A model generated the notes under the pieces. It was given only the letters and a program-made list of their open reading frames with translations, was not told the origin of the DNA and did not search any database. From DATATJ01 sp963789075 (GTDB lineage: Bacteria > Acidobacteriota > Vicinamibacteria > Vicinamibacterales > CAVVIG01): a DNA stretch of 64,000 bases. A program made the position numbers and the translations under genes. Shown piece by piece: positions 43,425 to 51,921 of the stretch. Position 1 is the first letter of the stretch, and each line of letters starts with the position of its first letter. Location: assembly GCA_963789075.1 (NCBI GenBank), contig CAWBJQ010000014.1, positions 62,001 through 126,000 on the forward strand, read 5' to 3'.

Positions 43425-43797
43425 TTACCTCGTCCCAAGCGCTTTGGTGAGCGCCTCGAGCAACGCGTCGTCGCTGAACGGCTTGAACAGGCACTCTGCG
43501 GCCCCCAGCGCCAATAGGCGCGGACGGACAGTTGTTGTCACCGTGCGCGGTGATGAACACAATCGGAATCGCCTGCCGCCGGCGTGTCAGTTCCTGTTGC
43601 AGGTCGGGTCCCGACATGCCGACCATCGCGATGTCGAGAATGAGGCAGTTGGTCTGACTGACGAACTCCGACGCGAGGAACGCCTCGGCCGATGAGAATG
43701 CCTGGACGGCGAAGCCGAACTGCCGCAGCAAGTCTGGCAGCGACTCGCGCACGGACTCATCGTCGTCGACGACCGACACGAGCGAACGCTGGACCAT
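43425..43797 (-). CDS. Single-domain receiver protein, one frameshift
   Basis: A paralogue of the receiver at 39145-39516: LVSVVDDDESVRESLPDLLRQFGFAVQAF and LILDIAMVGMSGPDLQQELTRRR, with the acceptor Asp. After FITAHGD one inserted base near 43528 shifts the frame; in the other frame the expected TVRPRLLALGAAECLFKPF and ALTKALGTR end at the TAA at 43425. Uncorrected, the frame fuses into the next gene. It overlaps the kinase start at 43797. Confidence 0.8.
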
Positions 43798-45821
43798 TAC
43801 GAGTTCCTCATGACGCGTGCCGCGTCCGTCGTGCGTTCTGGATCGCGGGGAATGGAAAAGGCGAACGTGGCGCCGGGCCCGTCATTCGGTTCACCCCACA
43901 GACGACCACCATGCTTTTCGATGATTGAACGGCTGACGGACAGTCCGATGCCCATGCCGCTGCTCTTGGTGGTGAAGAAGGCTTGAAAGAGCTTGTCCAT
44001 GACGTGGGGCTCGAGGCCAACGCCGACATCCTGCACCGTCAGGCGCACACGATCGCCTTCGTCACGTTCAGTTCTGATGAGAAGTTGCCGCGGACCATCG
44101 TCCACGCCGACCATCGCGTCAGACGCATTGCGGAGCAGGTTCAGGATGACCTGTTGAAGCTGGACACGATTGGCGGTGACGAGCGGCAGATCGTCGGCGA
44201 GCTCCGGTCGGAGCATCACACGATGTCTCTGAAGCTCGTTCATCGACAACGCAATCACCTCGCGCGTCGCCTCGTTCAAGTCCATCGATTCCGTCGTGAG
44301 CTCTTTCCCGGTGAAGAGCGCGCGCAATCGCACGATCACATCGGATGCGCGGTTGGCATCGCGAATCGTTCGCCGCGCCGTCTCGCACGCGCCGTCGACG
44401 TCTGGAGGATCAGCGGCCAGCATCCGCAAGCACGTGCCGGCGTTGGTGATGATGCCCGACAGCGGCTGGTTGACTTCGTGGGCGATCGACGCGGTCAGTT
44501 CGCCCATCGTGGTCACCCGCATCATGTACGCGAGCTTCTCCTGGGTGTGGCGCAGCTCCTCCTGCGCCTGTCTCCAATCGTGCATGTCCACGACCGTGCC
44601 GTACCACTTGAGGATGCGCCCGTGTTCGTCCAGTAACGGGCGCGCGTTTGTCATGCACCATCGATAGGTGGCATCCGCGGCGTGGAACTTGCGCACCTCG
44701 ACCCGGAACGACGCTCCGGTTCTGATGCAGGACAACCACTCCTGAACCGTTCGATCGACATCATCGGGATGAAGAAGCTTGGTAAATCCGCCACTACCCA
44801 TGACCTGTTCGGCGTCGAAACCGGTGTACTCAAGGAACCGCGCATTGCAGTAGTCGATCGCTCCTTCCGGCGTGGCACTCCAGAGCATCACAGGAATGGT
44901 CTCGGTCAACTGGCGCAGGTTGCGTTCGCTCTCGCGCAGTCGTGCTTCGGCCTGTTTGCGAGCCGTGATGTCACGCGCCACGCCCAGTTGCGCGACGGTG
45001 CCATCGTCGTTGCGCAGTGGGGCTGCGCGCGTCTCCAGATGGCGACACTCGCCGTCCATGCGGAAGATGTGAAACTCCAGAAAGCCCTTCTGCCCGGCGC
45101 ACACGCTTTCGTTGAACGCACGATATCGCTCGCGATCTTGCGGCGTGACGAAGTCGTAGAAGTTCCGCCCAAGCATGAGATCCACGGATGGTGCGCCCGC
45201 CATCGCGGCGCCGGCGGCGTTCACGCTCAATAACGTGCCGTCGCCGGCAATCACATGTACGCACTCAGGCGTCGTCTCGACGATGGCCCGCAGGCTGGCC
45301 TCGCTGTGCCTGAGCGCGTCCTCCGTCCGTCTGCGCTCGTCTACGTCGGTGTGCAGGGCGTGCCAACGGAGAATGGCCCCGCTGGCGTTCCGAAGGGGAA
45401 GCCAACGAATCTGAAACCAACGATACGCGCCGTCGAAGCGTCTGAGGCGCGCCTCGACGTCATATGGCTCACCCGATGCCATCCCTTGGGTGAAGAGCTG
45501 GATGACGCGAGGGAGGTCAGCAGGGTGAACGGTATCGCTGGTCCCCCATCGCTGCAATTCCTCGAGTGTCCGACCGAAGTATTCGACGAGTGGGTCGTTG
45601 ACGAAGTCGACACCACCGGTCGGTGTCATGCTGGCGACGAGGCCAGGAATGCTGGCCAGGATCAATCGTGCATCGTGGTCGTTGGCGCGTCGTGCTGCTT
45701 CTGTCCGCTGACGTTCCGCGACAAGGTCCTTCTTCAACGCTTCAACGGCCTCGGCCAGTTCTCTCGTCCGTTCCGCGACGAGTTGGTCGAGCTGCCTGGC
45801 GATTCGCGTCTGTTCGCTCAT
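43797..45821 (-). CDS. Multi-PAS histidine kinase
   Basis: A 674-residue soluble kinase. It has an N-terminal coiled coil (LVAERTRELAEAVEALKKD), then PAS/PAC domains: GLVASMTPTGGVDFVNDPLVEY, ETTPECVHVIAGDGTLLSVN, TETIPVMLWSATPEGAIDYCNARF. The HisKA H-box is ASIAHEVNQPLSG and the ATPase has LNLLRNASDAM, VGLEPHVMDKLFQAFFTTKSSGMGIGL. The end (LWGEPNDGPGATFAFSIPRD) matches the kinase at 39516. It sits between its receiver gene and, divergently, the second DUF4331 operon. Confidence 0.9.
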   Translation of the reverse strand: MSEQTRIARQLDQLVAERTRELAEAVEALKKDLVAERQRTEAARRANDHDARLILASIPGLVASMTPTGGVDFVNDPLVEYFGRTLEELQRWGTSDTVHPADLPRVIQLFTQGMASGEPYDVEARLRRFDGAYRWFQIRWLPLRNASGAILRWHALHTDVDERRRTEDALRHSEASLRAIVETTPECVHVIAGDGTLLSVNAAGAAMAGAPSVDLMLGRNFYDFVTPQDRERYRAFNESVCAGQKGFLEFHIFRMDGECRHLETRAAPLRNDDGTVAQLGVARDITARKQAEARLRESERNLRQLTETIPVMLWSATPEGAIDYCNARFLEYTGFDAEQVMGSGGFTKLLHPDDVDRTVQEWLSCIRTGASFRVEVRKFHAADATYRWCMTNARPLLDEHGRILKWYGTVVDMHDWRQAQEELRHTQEKLAYMMRVTTMGELTASIAHEVNQPLSGIITNAGTCLRMLAADPPDVDGACETARRTIRDANRASDVIVRLRALFTGKELTTESMDLNEATREVIALSMNELQRHRVMLRPELADDLPLVTANRVQLQQVILNLLRNASDAMVGVDDGPRQLLIRTERDEGDRVRLTVQDVGVGLEPHVMDKLFQAFFTTKSSGMGIGLSVSRSIIEKHGGRLWGEPNDGPGATFAFSIPRDPERTTDAARVMRNS

Positions 45822-45894
45822 GCTGCACCGTGGCCCATCCCATCCCTCGTGACAGCTGTACCCCTACAGAATGCGTCACGCTGCCGACCAGCGT

Positions 45895-45915
45895 CCATAA
45901 GACTTTGGTATTGGG
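45895..45915 (+). promoter_or_regulatory. 17-bp core motif, copy d (kinase side)
   Basis: CCATAAGACTTTGGTAT followed by TGGGG. It lies 74-94 bp upstream of the minus-strand kinase gene (45821). Confidence 0.65.
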
Positions 45916-46036
45916 GTCCTCGCCATTGACGCGGGGAGCGCGCTCGTGCAGTCGTACACCGGTGTCACGATTAACGAATGCCATCCGTCGATGGGAGTTC
46001 GCGTCTTCGATGAGCGGGAACTGATACGAAAGTGTC

Positions 46037-46057
46037 GCCGACACCTTCGTCCAATGG
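46037..46057 (-). promoter_or_regulatory. 17-bp core motif, copy e (DUF4331 side)
   Basis: On the minus strand CCATTGGACGAAGGTGT followed by CGGC. It lies 113-133 bp upstream of the second DUF4331 gene and about 140 bp from copy d. Confidence 0.7.
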
Positions 46058-46169
46058 ATTCGCGGCGCGCCATCTTGTGAAATGCGACATGTGAGCACCC
46101 CCTGGGAGCGACTGTCGACACCTCAACGTGAACAGGGTGCGGGGGCCTCCGACAGGAGAAAGATCATCT

Positions 46170-47144
46170 ATGTCGCACCATTACTCCGGTCCAGATTTTG
46201 GCTTTCCCCATGGGGACGCCCGCCTGGATTTCACCGATCTGTACGCCTTTCCCAAGCCGGGGGACGCTGGCAAGTCGATCCTGATCATGAACGTGCACCC
46301 GTCCACCAGCGTGAACCCGCCGGGGTCCACCTCACGCGACCCCTTCGCGTCCGAGGCTCTGTACGAACTCAAGATTGACACGGACGGCGATGCGGTCGCC
46401 AATATCGCATACCGCGTACGCTTTTCGGCCGCGGCGGGGGACGAGCTGATCGCGACGTTGCGTCGGGTCGAGGGAACACAGGCTGCCGGGACGGGCGACG
46501 GCGGGCAGGCTATCGTCGAGCGTGCGCCGGTCTCAACGGGTCGAGAGGCACGGGTCACCGAGGCGGGCGACTACCGCTTCTTTGCGGGCTGGCGCAGCGA
46601 TCCCTTCTTCTTCGACACGCAGGGCGCTCTGAACAACCTGCAGTTCACCGGCGACGATTTCTTCGCCGACAAAGACGTATGCAGCATCGCGATGGAAGTA
46701 CCCAACTCCGCATTAGGGCGCCAAAAGCTGGGCCTGTGGGCTCGCACGCTGGACGGCGTGGGCGGGAAATGGGTTCAGGCGGACAGGGGCGCGCGGCCGC
46801 AGCAAACCGTCTTCCTTACCGGTGCGGAGAACGCGGCCTACCTCGCCGGCGAGCCCGCGGATGATGCCCGTTTCGTCGCCGTCTTCGCGCACTCGCTGCA
46901 ACACGCGGGTGGCTATACGCCAGAGGAAGCGAAGCGGGTGGCTGGGACACTACTGCCGGATATCCTGCCCTACGATCCCAGGCGCCCGGCGTCCTTCCCG
47001 AACAATGGCCGAACGCTCACTGACGATGCCGTCGATGTCTTCCTTCCTATCCTCACAAATGGGAAGGTGACCGGAGACAAGGTAGGTCCACACAGCGATC
47101 TGCTCGGCCAGTTCCCCTATCTGGGCCCGCCGCACGACACATAA
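46170..47144 (+). CDS. DUF4331 protein, copy 2
   Basis: A 324-residue DUF4331 protein with the same landmarks as copy 1: DARLDFTDLYAFPKPGDAGKSILIMNVHPST, ALYELKIDTDGDAVANIAYRVRF, GWRSDPFFFDTQGALNNLQFTGDDFFADKDV, NNGRTLTDDAVDVFLPILTNGKVTGDKVGPHSDLL. No signal peptide is seen. It leads a unit with an SDR (11 bp away) and an alpha/beta hydrolase. Its start at 46170 follows GACAGGAG. Confidence 0.9.
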   Translation: MSHHYSGPDFGFPHGDARLDFTDLYAFPKPGDAGKSILIMNVHPSTSVNPPGSTSRDPFASEALYELKIDTDGDAVANIAYRVRFSAAAGDELIATLRRVEGTQAAGTGDGGQAIVERAPVSTGREARVTEAGDYRFFAGWRSDPFFFDTQGALNNLQFTGDDFFADKDVCSIAMEVPNSALGRQKLGLWARTLDGVGGKWVQADRGARPQQTVFLTGAENAAYLAGEPADDARFVAVFAHSLQHAGGYTPEEAKRVAGTLLPDILPYDPRRPASFPNNGRTLTDDAVDVFLPILTNGKVTGDKVGPHSDLLGQFPYLGPPHDT

Positions 47145-47155
47145 AAGGAGAACCG

Positions 47156-47956
47156 ATGACCGCAGTGAAATTAAAAGAGGTCCGCCCGAAGAGGAACACT
47201 AATCCAATGGAAATATCAAATATCACCGACAAAGTTGTAGTAATCACGGGAGCCAGCAGCGGCATTGGGGAAAGCACCGCGAAGCTTCTCGCAGCACAAG
47301 GAGCAAAAGTTGTACTGGGAGCGCGGCGCTCGAACCGGATCGACGAAGTGGTTCAAGAGATCTCGGCCACCGGCGGCAAGGCCATCGGGTTTGCCACCGA
47401 TGTGACGAAGCGCGCAGAAGTGGAAGCGCTCATCCAAGGGGCCGTCGACGGTTTGGGCCGCGTCGATGTGCTCATCAATAACGCCGGTATCATGCCCATC
47501 GCACCGATCGGGGCCCTCAAGGTCGATGAATGGGACCGGCAGATTGACGTCAATATCAAAGGACTTCTATATGGGGTTGCCGCGGCGCTGCCTCACATGC
47601 AGAGGCAGAAGAGCGGTCACATCATCAACATCGCTTCTGTTTTCGGGATCAAAGTGTTCGCTCCGGGTGCAACGGTGTATTGCGCAACCAAGGCCGCGGG
47701 ACGCGCGTTGACTGAAGGGCTCCGGATGGAACTACATTCCGAAAATATTCGCTGCACAATGATCTCACCGGGCGCTGTGGCCACGGAGCTCCCGGAGAGC
47801 AGCTCGGAGGAGGCAACCAGGCAGAATTTGCGCGAGTTTTACAAAATGGCTATTCCTGCCGACTCGATCGCGCGCGCAATCGCTTACGCCATCGAGCAAC
47901 CAGCCAACGTGGAAATCGACGAGATCGTCGTCCGGCCCACGGCGCAGGACTTCTAA
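47156..47956 (+). CDS. SDR-family oxidoreductase
   Basis: A 266-residue classical SDR: VVVITGASSGIGESTAKLLA, VVLGARRSNRIDEV, LINNAGIMPIAPIGALK, serine in INIASVFG, YCATKAAGRALTEGLRMEL (YxxxK) and SPGAVATELPESS. This is the YdfG/MucK-like type that reduces hydroxy-acid or aldehyde substrates; specificity is unknown. It starts after AAAAGGAG. Its first residues (MTAVKLKEVR) resemble the start of the GlcG-like protein at 36623 (MSAVKLEDAR). It is less GC-rich than its neighbours. The 110 bp after it show nothing recognisable. Confidence 0.88.
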   Translation: MTAVKLKEVRPKRNTNPMEISNITDKVVVITGASSGIGESTAKLLAAQGAKVVLGARRSNRIDEVVQEISATGGKAIGFATDVTKRAEVEALIQGAVDGLGRVDVLINNAGIMPIAPIGALKVDEWDRQIDVNIKGLLYGVAAALPHMQRQKSGHIINIASVFGIKVFAPGATVYCATKAAGRALTEGLRMELHSENIRCTMISPGAVATELPESSSEEATRQNLREFYKMAIPADSIARAIAYAIEQPANVEIDEIVVRPTAQDF

Positions 47957-48067
47957 CGCGGAGGCACGACCTCGCTGCTGGCGCCGTTCGTAGCGGCGTC
48001 CCGCAGCGAAGCGGCGCAAACGCCAGCTGACATCACACAACGTCGTCCAGAATCGAGGAGCAAAACG

Positions 48068-48898
48068 ATGGGCATGATTACGGTCGGGAAAGAGAATTCC
48101 ACATCGATCGACCTCTACTACGAAGATCACGGCGCAGGCACTCCTGTGGTGCTCATTCACGGGTGGCCACTCAGCGGAGCCGCCTGGGAGAAACAGACTG
48201 TTGCGCTGCTCAAGGCCGGCCACCGTGTGATCACGTATGACCGTCGCGGCTTCGGCAGGTCGAGCCAGCCGGCGGTCGGATACAACTACGACACGTTCGC
48301 CGCCGACCTCGACGTGGTGTTGAAGGCCCTGGAGCTACGAGACGTGGCACTCGTCGGGTTCTCGATGGGGACTGGTGAAGTGACGCGATATATCGGAAAG
48401 TACGGCACGGACCGGGTGCGCAAGGCGGTGCTGATCGGCACGCTTGGGCCCTATCTGGTCAAAGCCCCCGACAACGTCGAGGGCGTCGATCCGAGCGTGT
48501 TCGAAGGCCTCAAGAACGCCATCCGCGCGGACCGCCCGGCGACTGTTCTCGACTTCTTGAAGAACTTCTACAACTACGACGTGAACGGCGGAAAGCTCGT
48601 GAGCGAACGCGTGCTGGAGGACAACTGGAACGTGGCCGCCGGTGCCTCGGCGATTGGGACGCTGCAGTGCGTCGATGCCTGGGTCGAGGATTTTCGGCAA
48701 GACATTCTGAAGAACACAGTTCCCACGCTGATTATCCACGGCGACGCCGATCGCATCCTGCCCCCGGACGCGACGTCACGAAGGCAGGCCAAGATGATCA
48801 AGCACGTCAAGTTCGCCGAAATCGCTGGTGGTCCACACGGTCTGTGTTGGACGCACGCCGATCGTGTGAACGCCGAATTGGTGCCCTTCGTGGCGTGA
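48068..48898 (+). CDS. Alpha/beta-hydrolase of the non-heme chloroperoxidase type
   Basis: A 276-residue alpha/beta hydrolase: TPVVLIHGWPLSGAAWEKQ (oxyanion region), GHRVITYDRRGFGRSSQP, nucleophile in LVGFSMGTGEVTRYIG, acid in IIHGDADRILPP and the final histidine in GGPHGLCWTHADRVN. It matches bacterial cofactor-free bromo/chloroperoxidase-like esterases; real function is usually esterase or perhydrolase. It is in line with the DUF4331 and SDR genes. Confidence 0.88.
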   Translation: MGMITVGKENSTSIDLYYEDHGAGTPVVLIHGWPLSGAAWEKQTVALLKAGHRVITYDRRGFGRSSQPAVGYNYDTFAADLDVVLKALELRDVALVGFSMGTGEVTRYIGKYGTDRVRKAVLIGTLGPYLVKAPDNVEGVDPSVFEGLKNAIRADRPATVLDFLKNFYNYDVNGGKLVSERVLEDNWNVAAGASAIGTLQCVDAWVEDFRQDILKNTVPTLIIHGDADRILPPDATSRRQAKMIKHVKFAEIAGGPHGLCWTHADRVNAELVPFVA

Positions 48899-48938
48899 GT
48901 GATGGGAGTGGATCAGCGATGTCGACGCATCAGCTGCG

Positions 48939-50060
48939 TCAGAGGGCCCGACGTCGGTACTTCGCGCTCCAGTCGCTCACGGGGCCCGCAATCGCCGAGA
49001 CCTCGTCGAGCAGTGACTGCAGGAAGGCCGCGACATCAGTGCAGGCGGAAAGACCCGCGCTTTGGCCGGCCCACAGCGGCAGCCAATCCGGGCGGCCGGC
49101 GGCCTCCGCTGCGACGGACAGCTCTCTGACGAGCCCCCGCTGGAGCGGGTAGGGAAGAATCTCGGGGGCCTGTTCATTGAATTCGCGCAACAACCGGTTC
49201 TCGATGCCGCGCGCGAGCCGTCCAGTGAATCCCCTCGTCAAGGCGGTATGTCCAGAGTCTCGCTCGAGCAGCGCTTCACGGTGGAGGCGGCTCGCTCCGG
49301 ATTCTTGGCATGTTAGAAACACGGTTCCCATTTGCACGCCTTCAGCGCCGAGCGCGAGCGCGGCGATGACGCCTCGGGCGTCGCCGACGCCGCCCGCGGC
49401 GATCACGGGCACACCGACGCGACTGACGATACGTGGGACGAGGGAGAAGGTCCCGGTCAACGAGTCTTCCGCGGCGCGCTGAAAGGATCCTCGATGGCCG
49501 CCGGCTTCGAAGCCCGACGCCGCGACGACGTCGACGCCAGCCTCCTGGAGGGCCACCGCCTCCTCCGGCGTTGTCGCGGTTCCGATCGTGACGATCTTTC
49601 TGCGACGACACTCCTGCAGGACGTCGGTCGGTGGAATGCCGAAAATGAAGCTGAAGACGGGAACGTTCGCGTCGAGCACCACGCGCACCTGATCATCGAA
49701 ACGCGCCGGCACGTACGGTTTGTAGGTCGGCAGGGGCACGCCGAGGGCGGCGAAATGATCGCGGAGGGGGAGAAGGCTCCGGTTGTACGCCGCCTCATCT
49801 GAAGTGCGTGCGCCGTGGTCTTCCATCGACACCCACAAATTCACCGCGAACGGTCTTGACGTCAACGCGCGGATTGCGCCGATGACGCCGCTGATCGCAT
49901 CGGGCGACAACGAGTGGGCGCCAAACGATCCGAGGCCACCGAAGTTCGATACCGCGGCGGTCAACCGCTGCGACGACAGTCCTCCGAGGGGCCCCTGAAC
50001 GATGGGGTAGTCGATCGCCAGCATTTCGGTGAGCCGGTTGCGAGGCCAGGGCGATGGCAT
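48939..50060 (-). CDS. Nitronate monooxygenase-family protein
   Basis: A 373-residue FMN-dependent TIM-barrel enzyme: IDYPIVQGPLGGLSSQRLTAAVSN (FMN phosphate region), FSFIFGIPPTDVLQECRRRK, VVAASGFEAGGHRGSFQ with the catalytic His, and PVIAAGGVGDARGVIAALALGAEGVQMGTVFL. It would oxidise alkyl nitronates; related enoyl reductases share the fold. The start chosen is 50060 (MPSPWPRNRLTEML). It is divergent from the DUF3237 pair, with a converging motif pair between. Confidence 0.85.
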   Translation of the reverse strand: MPSPWPRNRLTEMLAIDYPIVQGPLGGLSSQRLTAAVSNFGGLGSFGAHSLSPDAISGVIGAIRALTSRPFAVNLWVSMEDHGARTSDEAAYNRSLLPLRDHFAALGVPLPTYKPYVPARFDDQVRVVLDANVPVFSFIFGIPPTDVLQECRRRKIVTIGTATTPEEAVALQEAGVDVVAASGFEAGGHRGSFQRAAEDSLTGTFSLVPRIVSRVGVPVIAAGGVGDARGVIAALALGAEGVQMGTVFLTCQESGASRLHREALLERDSGHTALTRGFTGRLARGIENRLLREFNEQAPEILPYPLQRGLVRELSVAAEAAGRPDWLPLWAGQSAGLSACTDVAAFLQSLLDEVSAIAGPVSDWSAKYRRRAL

Positions 50061-50104
50061 CAGGTGATTCCTTGATTGATTCAACCACGCCAGGCCGGTT
50101 GACG

Positions 50105-50125
50105 CCATTAGACGATCGTATGGGG
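50105..50125 (+). promoter_or_regulatory. 17-bp core motif, copy f (nitronate monooxygenase side)
   Basis: CCATTAGACGATCGTAT followed by GGGG. It lies 45-65 bp upstream of the minus-strand nitronate monooxygenase start. Confidence 0.7.
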
Positions 50126-50138
50126 GGCACCCACGTCG

Positions 50139-50159
50139 GTCGATACCATCGTCCAATGG
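50139..50159 (-). promoter_or_regulatory. 17-bp core motif, copy g (DUF3237 side)
   Basis: On the minus strand CCATTGGACGATGGTAT followed by CGAC. It lies 66-86 bp upstream of the first DUF3237 gene and 13 bp from copy f. Confidence 0.7.
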
Positions 50160-50224
50160 ATTCACGCTGTTGCATCCTGTCTAATCGCAGAGATGAACGC
50201 ACCACTGGGGGGAGGCCAACGCCG

Positions 50225-50677
50225 ATGAACACACGTCCGCTGATGACGATGCAGGTGAAAGTTGCGCGAGTGTTGGACGTCGGCGCGGTGCCGTATGGCA
50301 CGCGCCGGATTGCGCCGCTGGACGGAGGAACGTTCGAAGGCCCTCGTCTTCGCGGAACTGTGCTGCCAGGCAGCAGTGCCGACTGGCTGCTCCTTCGGTC
50401 GGACGGTGTGCTGGAACTGGACTTTCGCGCGACCCTCCAAACTGACGACGGCGCGCTCATCTCGATGAAATCGTTTGGTCTACGCCACGGGCCACCCGAG
50501 ATCATCGCGGCGCTCGGCCGGGGTGAGACGGTGGACCCTTCGACGTACTACTTCCGGACGATGGCGCGCTTCGAGACCGCGCATCCTGGGTACTCGTTCC
50601 TGAACCGCCTGATCGCCGTTGCGACCGGCGATCGCCGCGCGGAAGGCCCTGTCTACACGATTCATGAGGTGCTGTGA
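50225..50677 (+). CDS. DUF3237 protein, first of a pair
   Basis: A 150-residue DUF3237 protein: RIAPLDGGTFEGPRLRGTVLPGSSADWLLLRSDGVLELDFRATLQTDDGALISM, GLRHGPPEIIAAL, YYFRTMARFETAHPGYSFLNRLIAVATGDRR. The family is of unknown function and often occurs in aromatic-degradation or oxidative clusters. It is followed one base later by a second member, so tandem duplication is likely. Confidence 0.85.
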   Translation: MNTRPLMTMQVKVARVLDVGAVPYGTRRIAPLDGGTFEGPRLRGTVLPGSSADWLLLRSDGVLELDFRATLQTDDGALISMKSFGLRHGPPEIIAALGRGETVDPSTYYFRTMARFETAHPGYSFLNRLIAVATGDRRAEGPVYTIHEVL

Positions 50678-50678
50678 C

Positions 50679-51092
50679 ATGACCTTGCCGATCAATGCAC
50701 GTCCGCTGATGGTTCTTCGTCTCGCGACGTCGCCGATTCAGGAGATTGGCTCGACGCCCGAGGGCACGCTGACGATCTTCCCCGTCACGGGTGGCTCGTT
50801 CGAGGGCGAGCGGCTTCGCGGCAAGGTGCTTGCGGGCGGCGGCGACTGGGTCACGGCCCGCAGCAACGGAATGATGACGCTCGATTTGCGGATCACACTC
50901 GAGACCGACGACGGCAGCCTGATTCACATGACCTTCACGGGCATCCGAGACGACGCGAACGGTTACTTCCGCACCGTCCCTCGTTTCGAAACCGCCGCGC
51001 CCCGGTACGCGTTTCTGAACCGTCTGCTCGCAGTCGGCATCGCCGAAATTCGCCCTGAGGGCCCGGTTCACCTCATCGAAGAAATTCTCTGA
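50679..51092 (+). CDS. DUF3237 protein, second of a pair
   Basis: A 137-residue DUF3237 protein: FPVTGGSFEGERLRGKVLAGGGDWVTARSNGMMTLDLRITLETDDGSLIHM, YFRTVPRFETAAPRYAFLNRLLAVGIAEIRPEGPVHLIEEIL. It lacks the short insert near residue 100 found in its partner. It starts at 50679, immediately after the first copy, and is translationally linked to it. Confidence 0.85.
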   Translation: MTLPINARPLMVLRLATSPIQEIGSTPEGTLTIFPVTGGSFEGERLRGKVLAGGGDWVTARSNGMMTLDLRITLETDDGSLIHMTFTGIRDDANGYFRTVPRFETAAPRYAFLNRLLAVGIAEIRPEGPVHLIEEIL

Positions 51093-51153
51093 CCTGTGGG
51101 AGGGCTGGCTCAATGGTCCTCTGCGGATTCGCAATTCCTGAAAAAAGGCATAT

Positions 51154-51870
51154 ATGTCATCGAAAAGAACAGCCATCGTCACGGGAGCGTCGCAAGGGAT
51201 TGGCGCGGCGTTAGTTGAGGGGCTCTTGAATGCGGGATACAACCTCGTTGCCACATCCCGCAATGTCAATCAGTCCTTGGCGGCATCATCGAATCTGGTC
51301 CTCGTCGCTGGTGATATCGGGAAAAGAGAAACTGCTGCCAAGGTCGTCGCAGCCGCAATGGACAACTTCGGAAGTATCGATCTTCTGGTGACGAACGCGG
51401 GAATATTCTCCACCAAGCCTTTCACCGAGTTCACGACAGACGACTTCAATGCCCTAGTGTCCACTAATCTCCTGGGCTTTCTCTACATCACGCAGCTTGC
51501 GGTGAAACAGATGCTGAAACAAAAGTCCGGCGCTGTTGTGAGCATCACAGCTGCGCTCGCCGACCAACCGATCGCAGGAGTGACTGCGGCGGTCCCGATG
51601 ATCACCAAGGGAGGATTGAACGCTGTGATCAAAAGTTTAGCCATCGAGTATGCCAAGGAAGGGATTAGGTTCAACGCGGTCGCTCCAGGAATCGTGGACA
51701 CACCGTTGCACAAGGACGATCCGAAAGAGTTTCTGAAGACGTTGCAGCCGATGGGAAAGATGGCGCACGTGAGTGATGTCACTGACGCCGTTTTGTACCT
51801 CGCGCACGCAGGCCAGGTGAGCGGAGAGGTGCTCCACGTCGACGGTGGATCGCACGCTGGTCGGTGGTAG
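51154..51870 (+). CDS. SDR-family oxidoreductase with non-canonical active site
   Basis: A 238-residue SDR: TAIVTGASQGIGAALVEGLL, LVTNAGIFSTKPFTEFT, SITAALADQP with the serine, and AVAPGIVDTPLHKDD, then SGEVLHVDGGSHAG. The usual YxxxK is PMITK, so the catalytic Tyr is absent while the Lys remains. It lies 61 bp after the DUF3237 pair and may be part of that unit. It is AT-richer than its neighbours. Confidence 0.85.
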   Translation: MSSKRTAIVTGASQGIGAALVEGLLNAGYNLVATSRNVNQSLAASSNLVLVAGDIGKRETAAKVVAAAMDNFGSIDLLVTNAGIFSTKPFTEFTTDDFNALVSTNLLGFLYITQLAVKQMLKQKSGAVVSITAALADQPIAGVTAAVPMITKGGLNAVIKSLAIEYAKEGIRFNAVAPGIVDTPLHKDDPKEFLKTLQPMGKMAHVSDVTDAVLYLAHAGQVSGEVLHVDGGSHAGRW

Positions 51871-51921
51871 CGGGACGGTAACACCGTCATCGACGTGAAT
51901 GGCTACCTGAAGAGCTTCGCC

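Noticed and set aside
42709..43797. One 362-residue double-receiver LuxR protein
   Set aside because: It is a fusion created by a one-base insertion; the first receiver and the FixJ-type protein have separate starts and a stop at 43425.
50158..50180. sigma-54 promoter before the DUF3237 pair (TGGATTCACGCTGTTGCA)
   Set aside because: Spacing is 12 bases instead of 10, and the left half belongs to the core motif.
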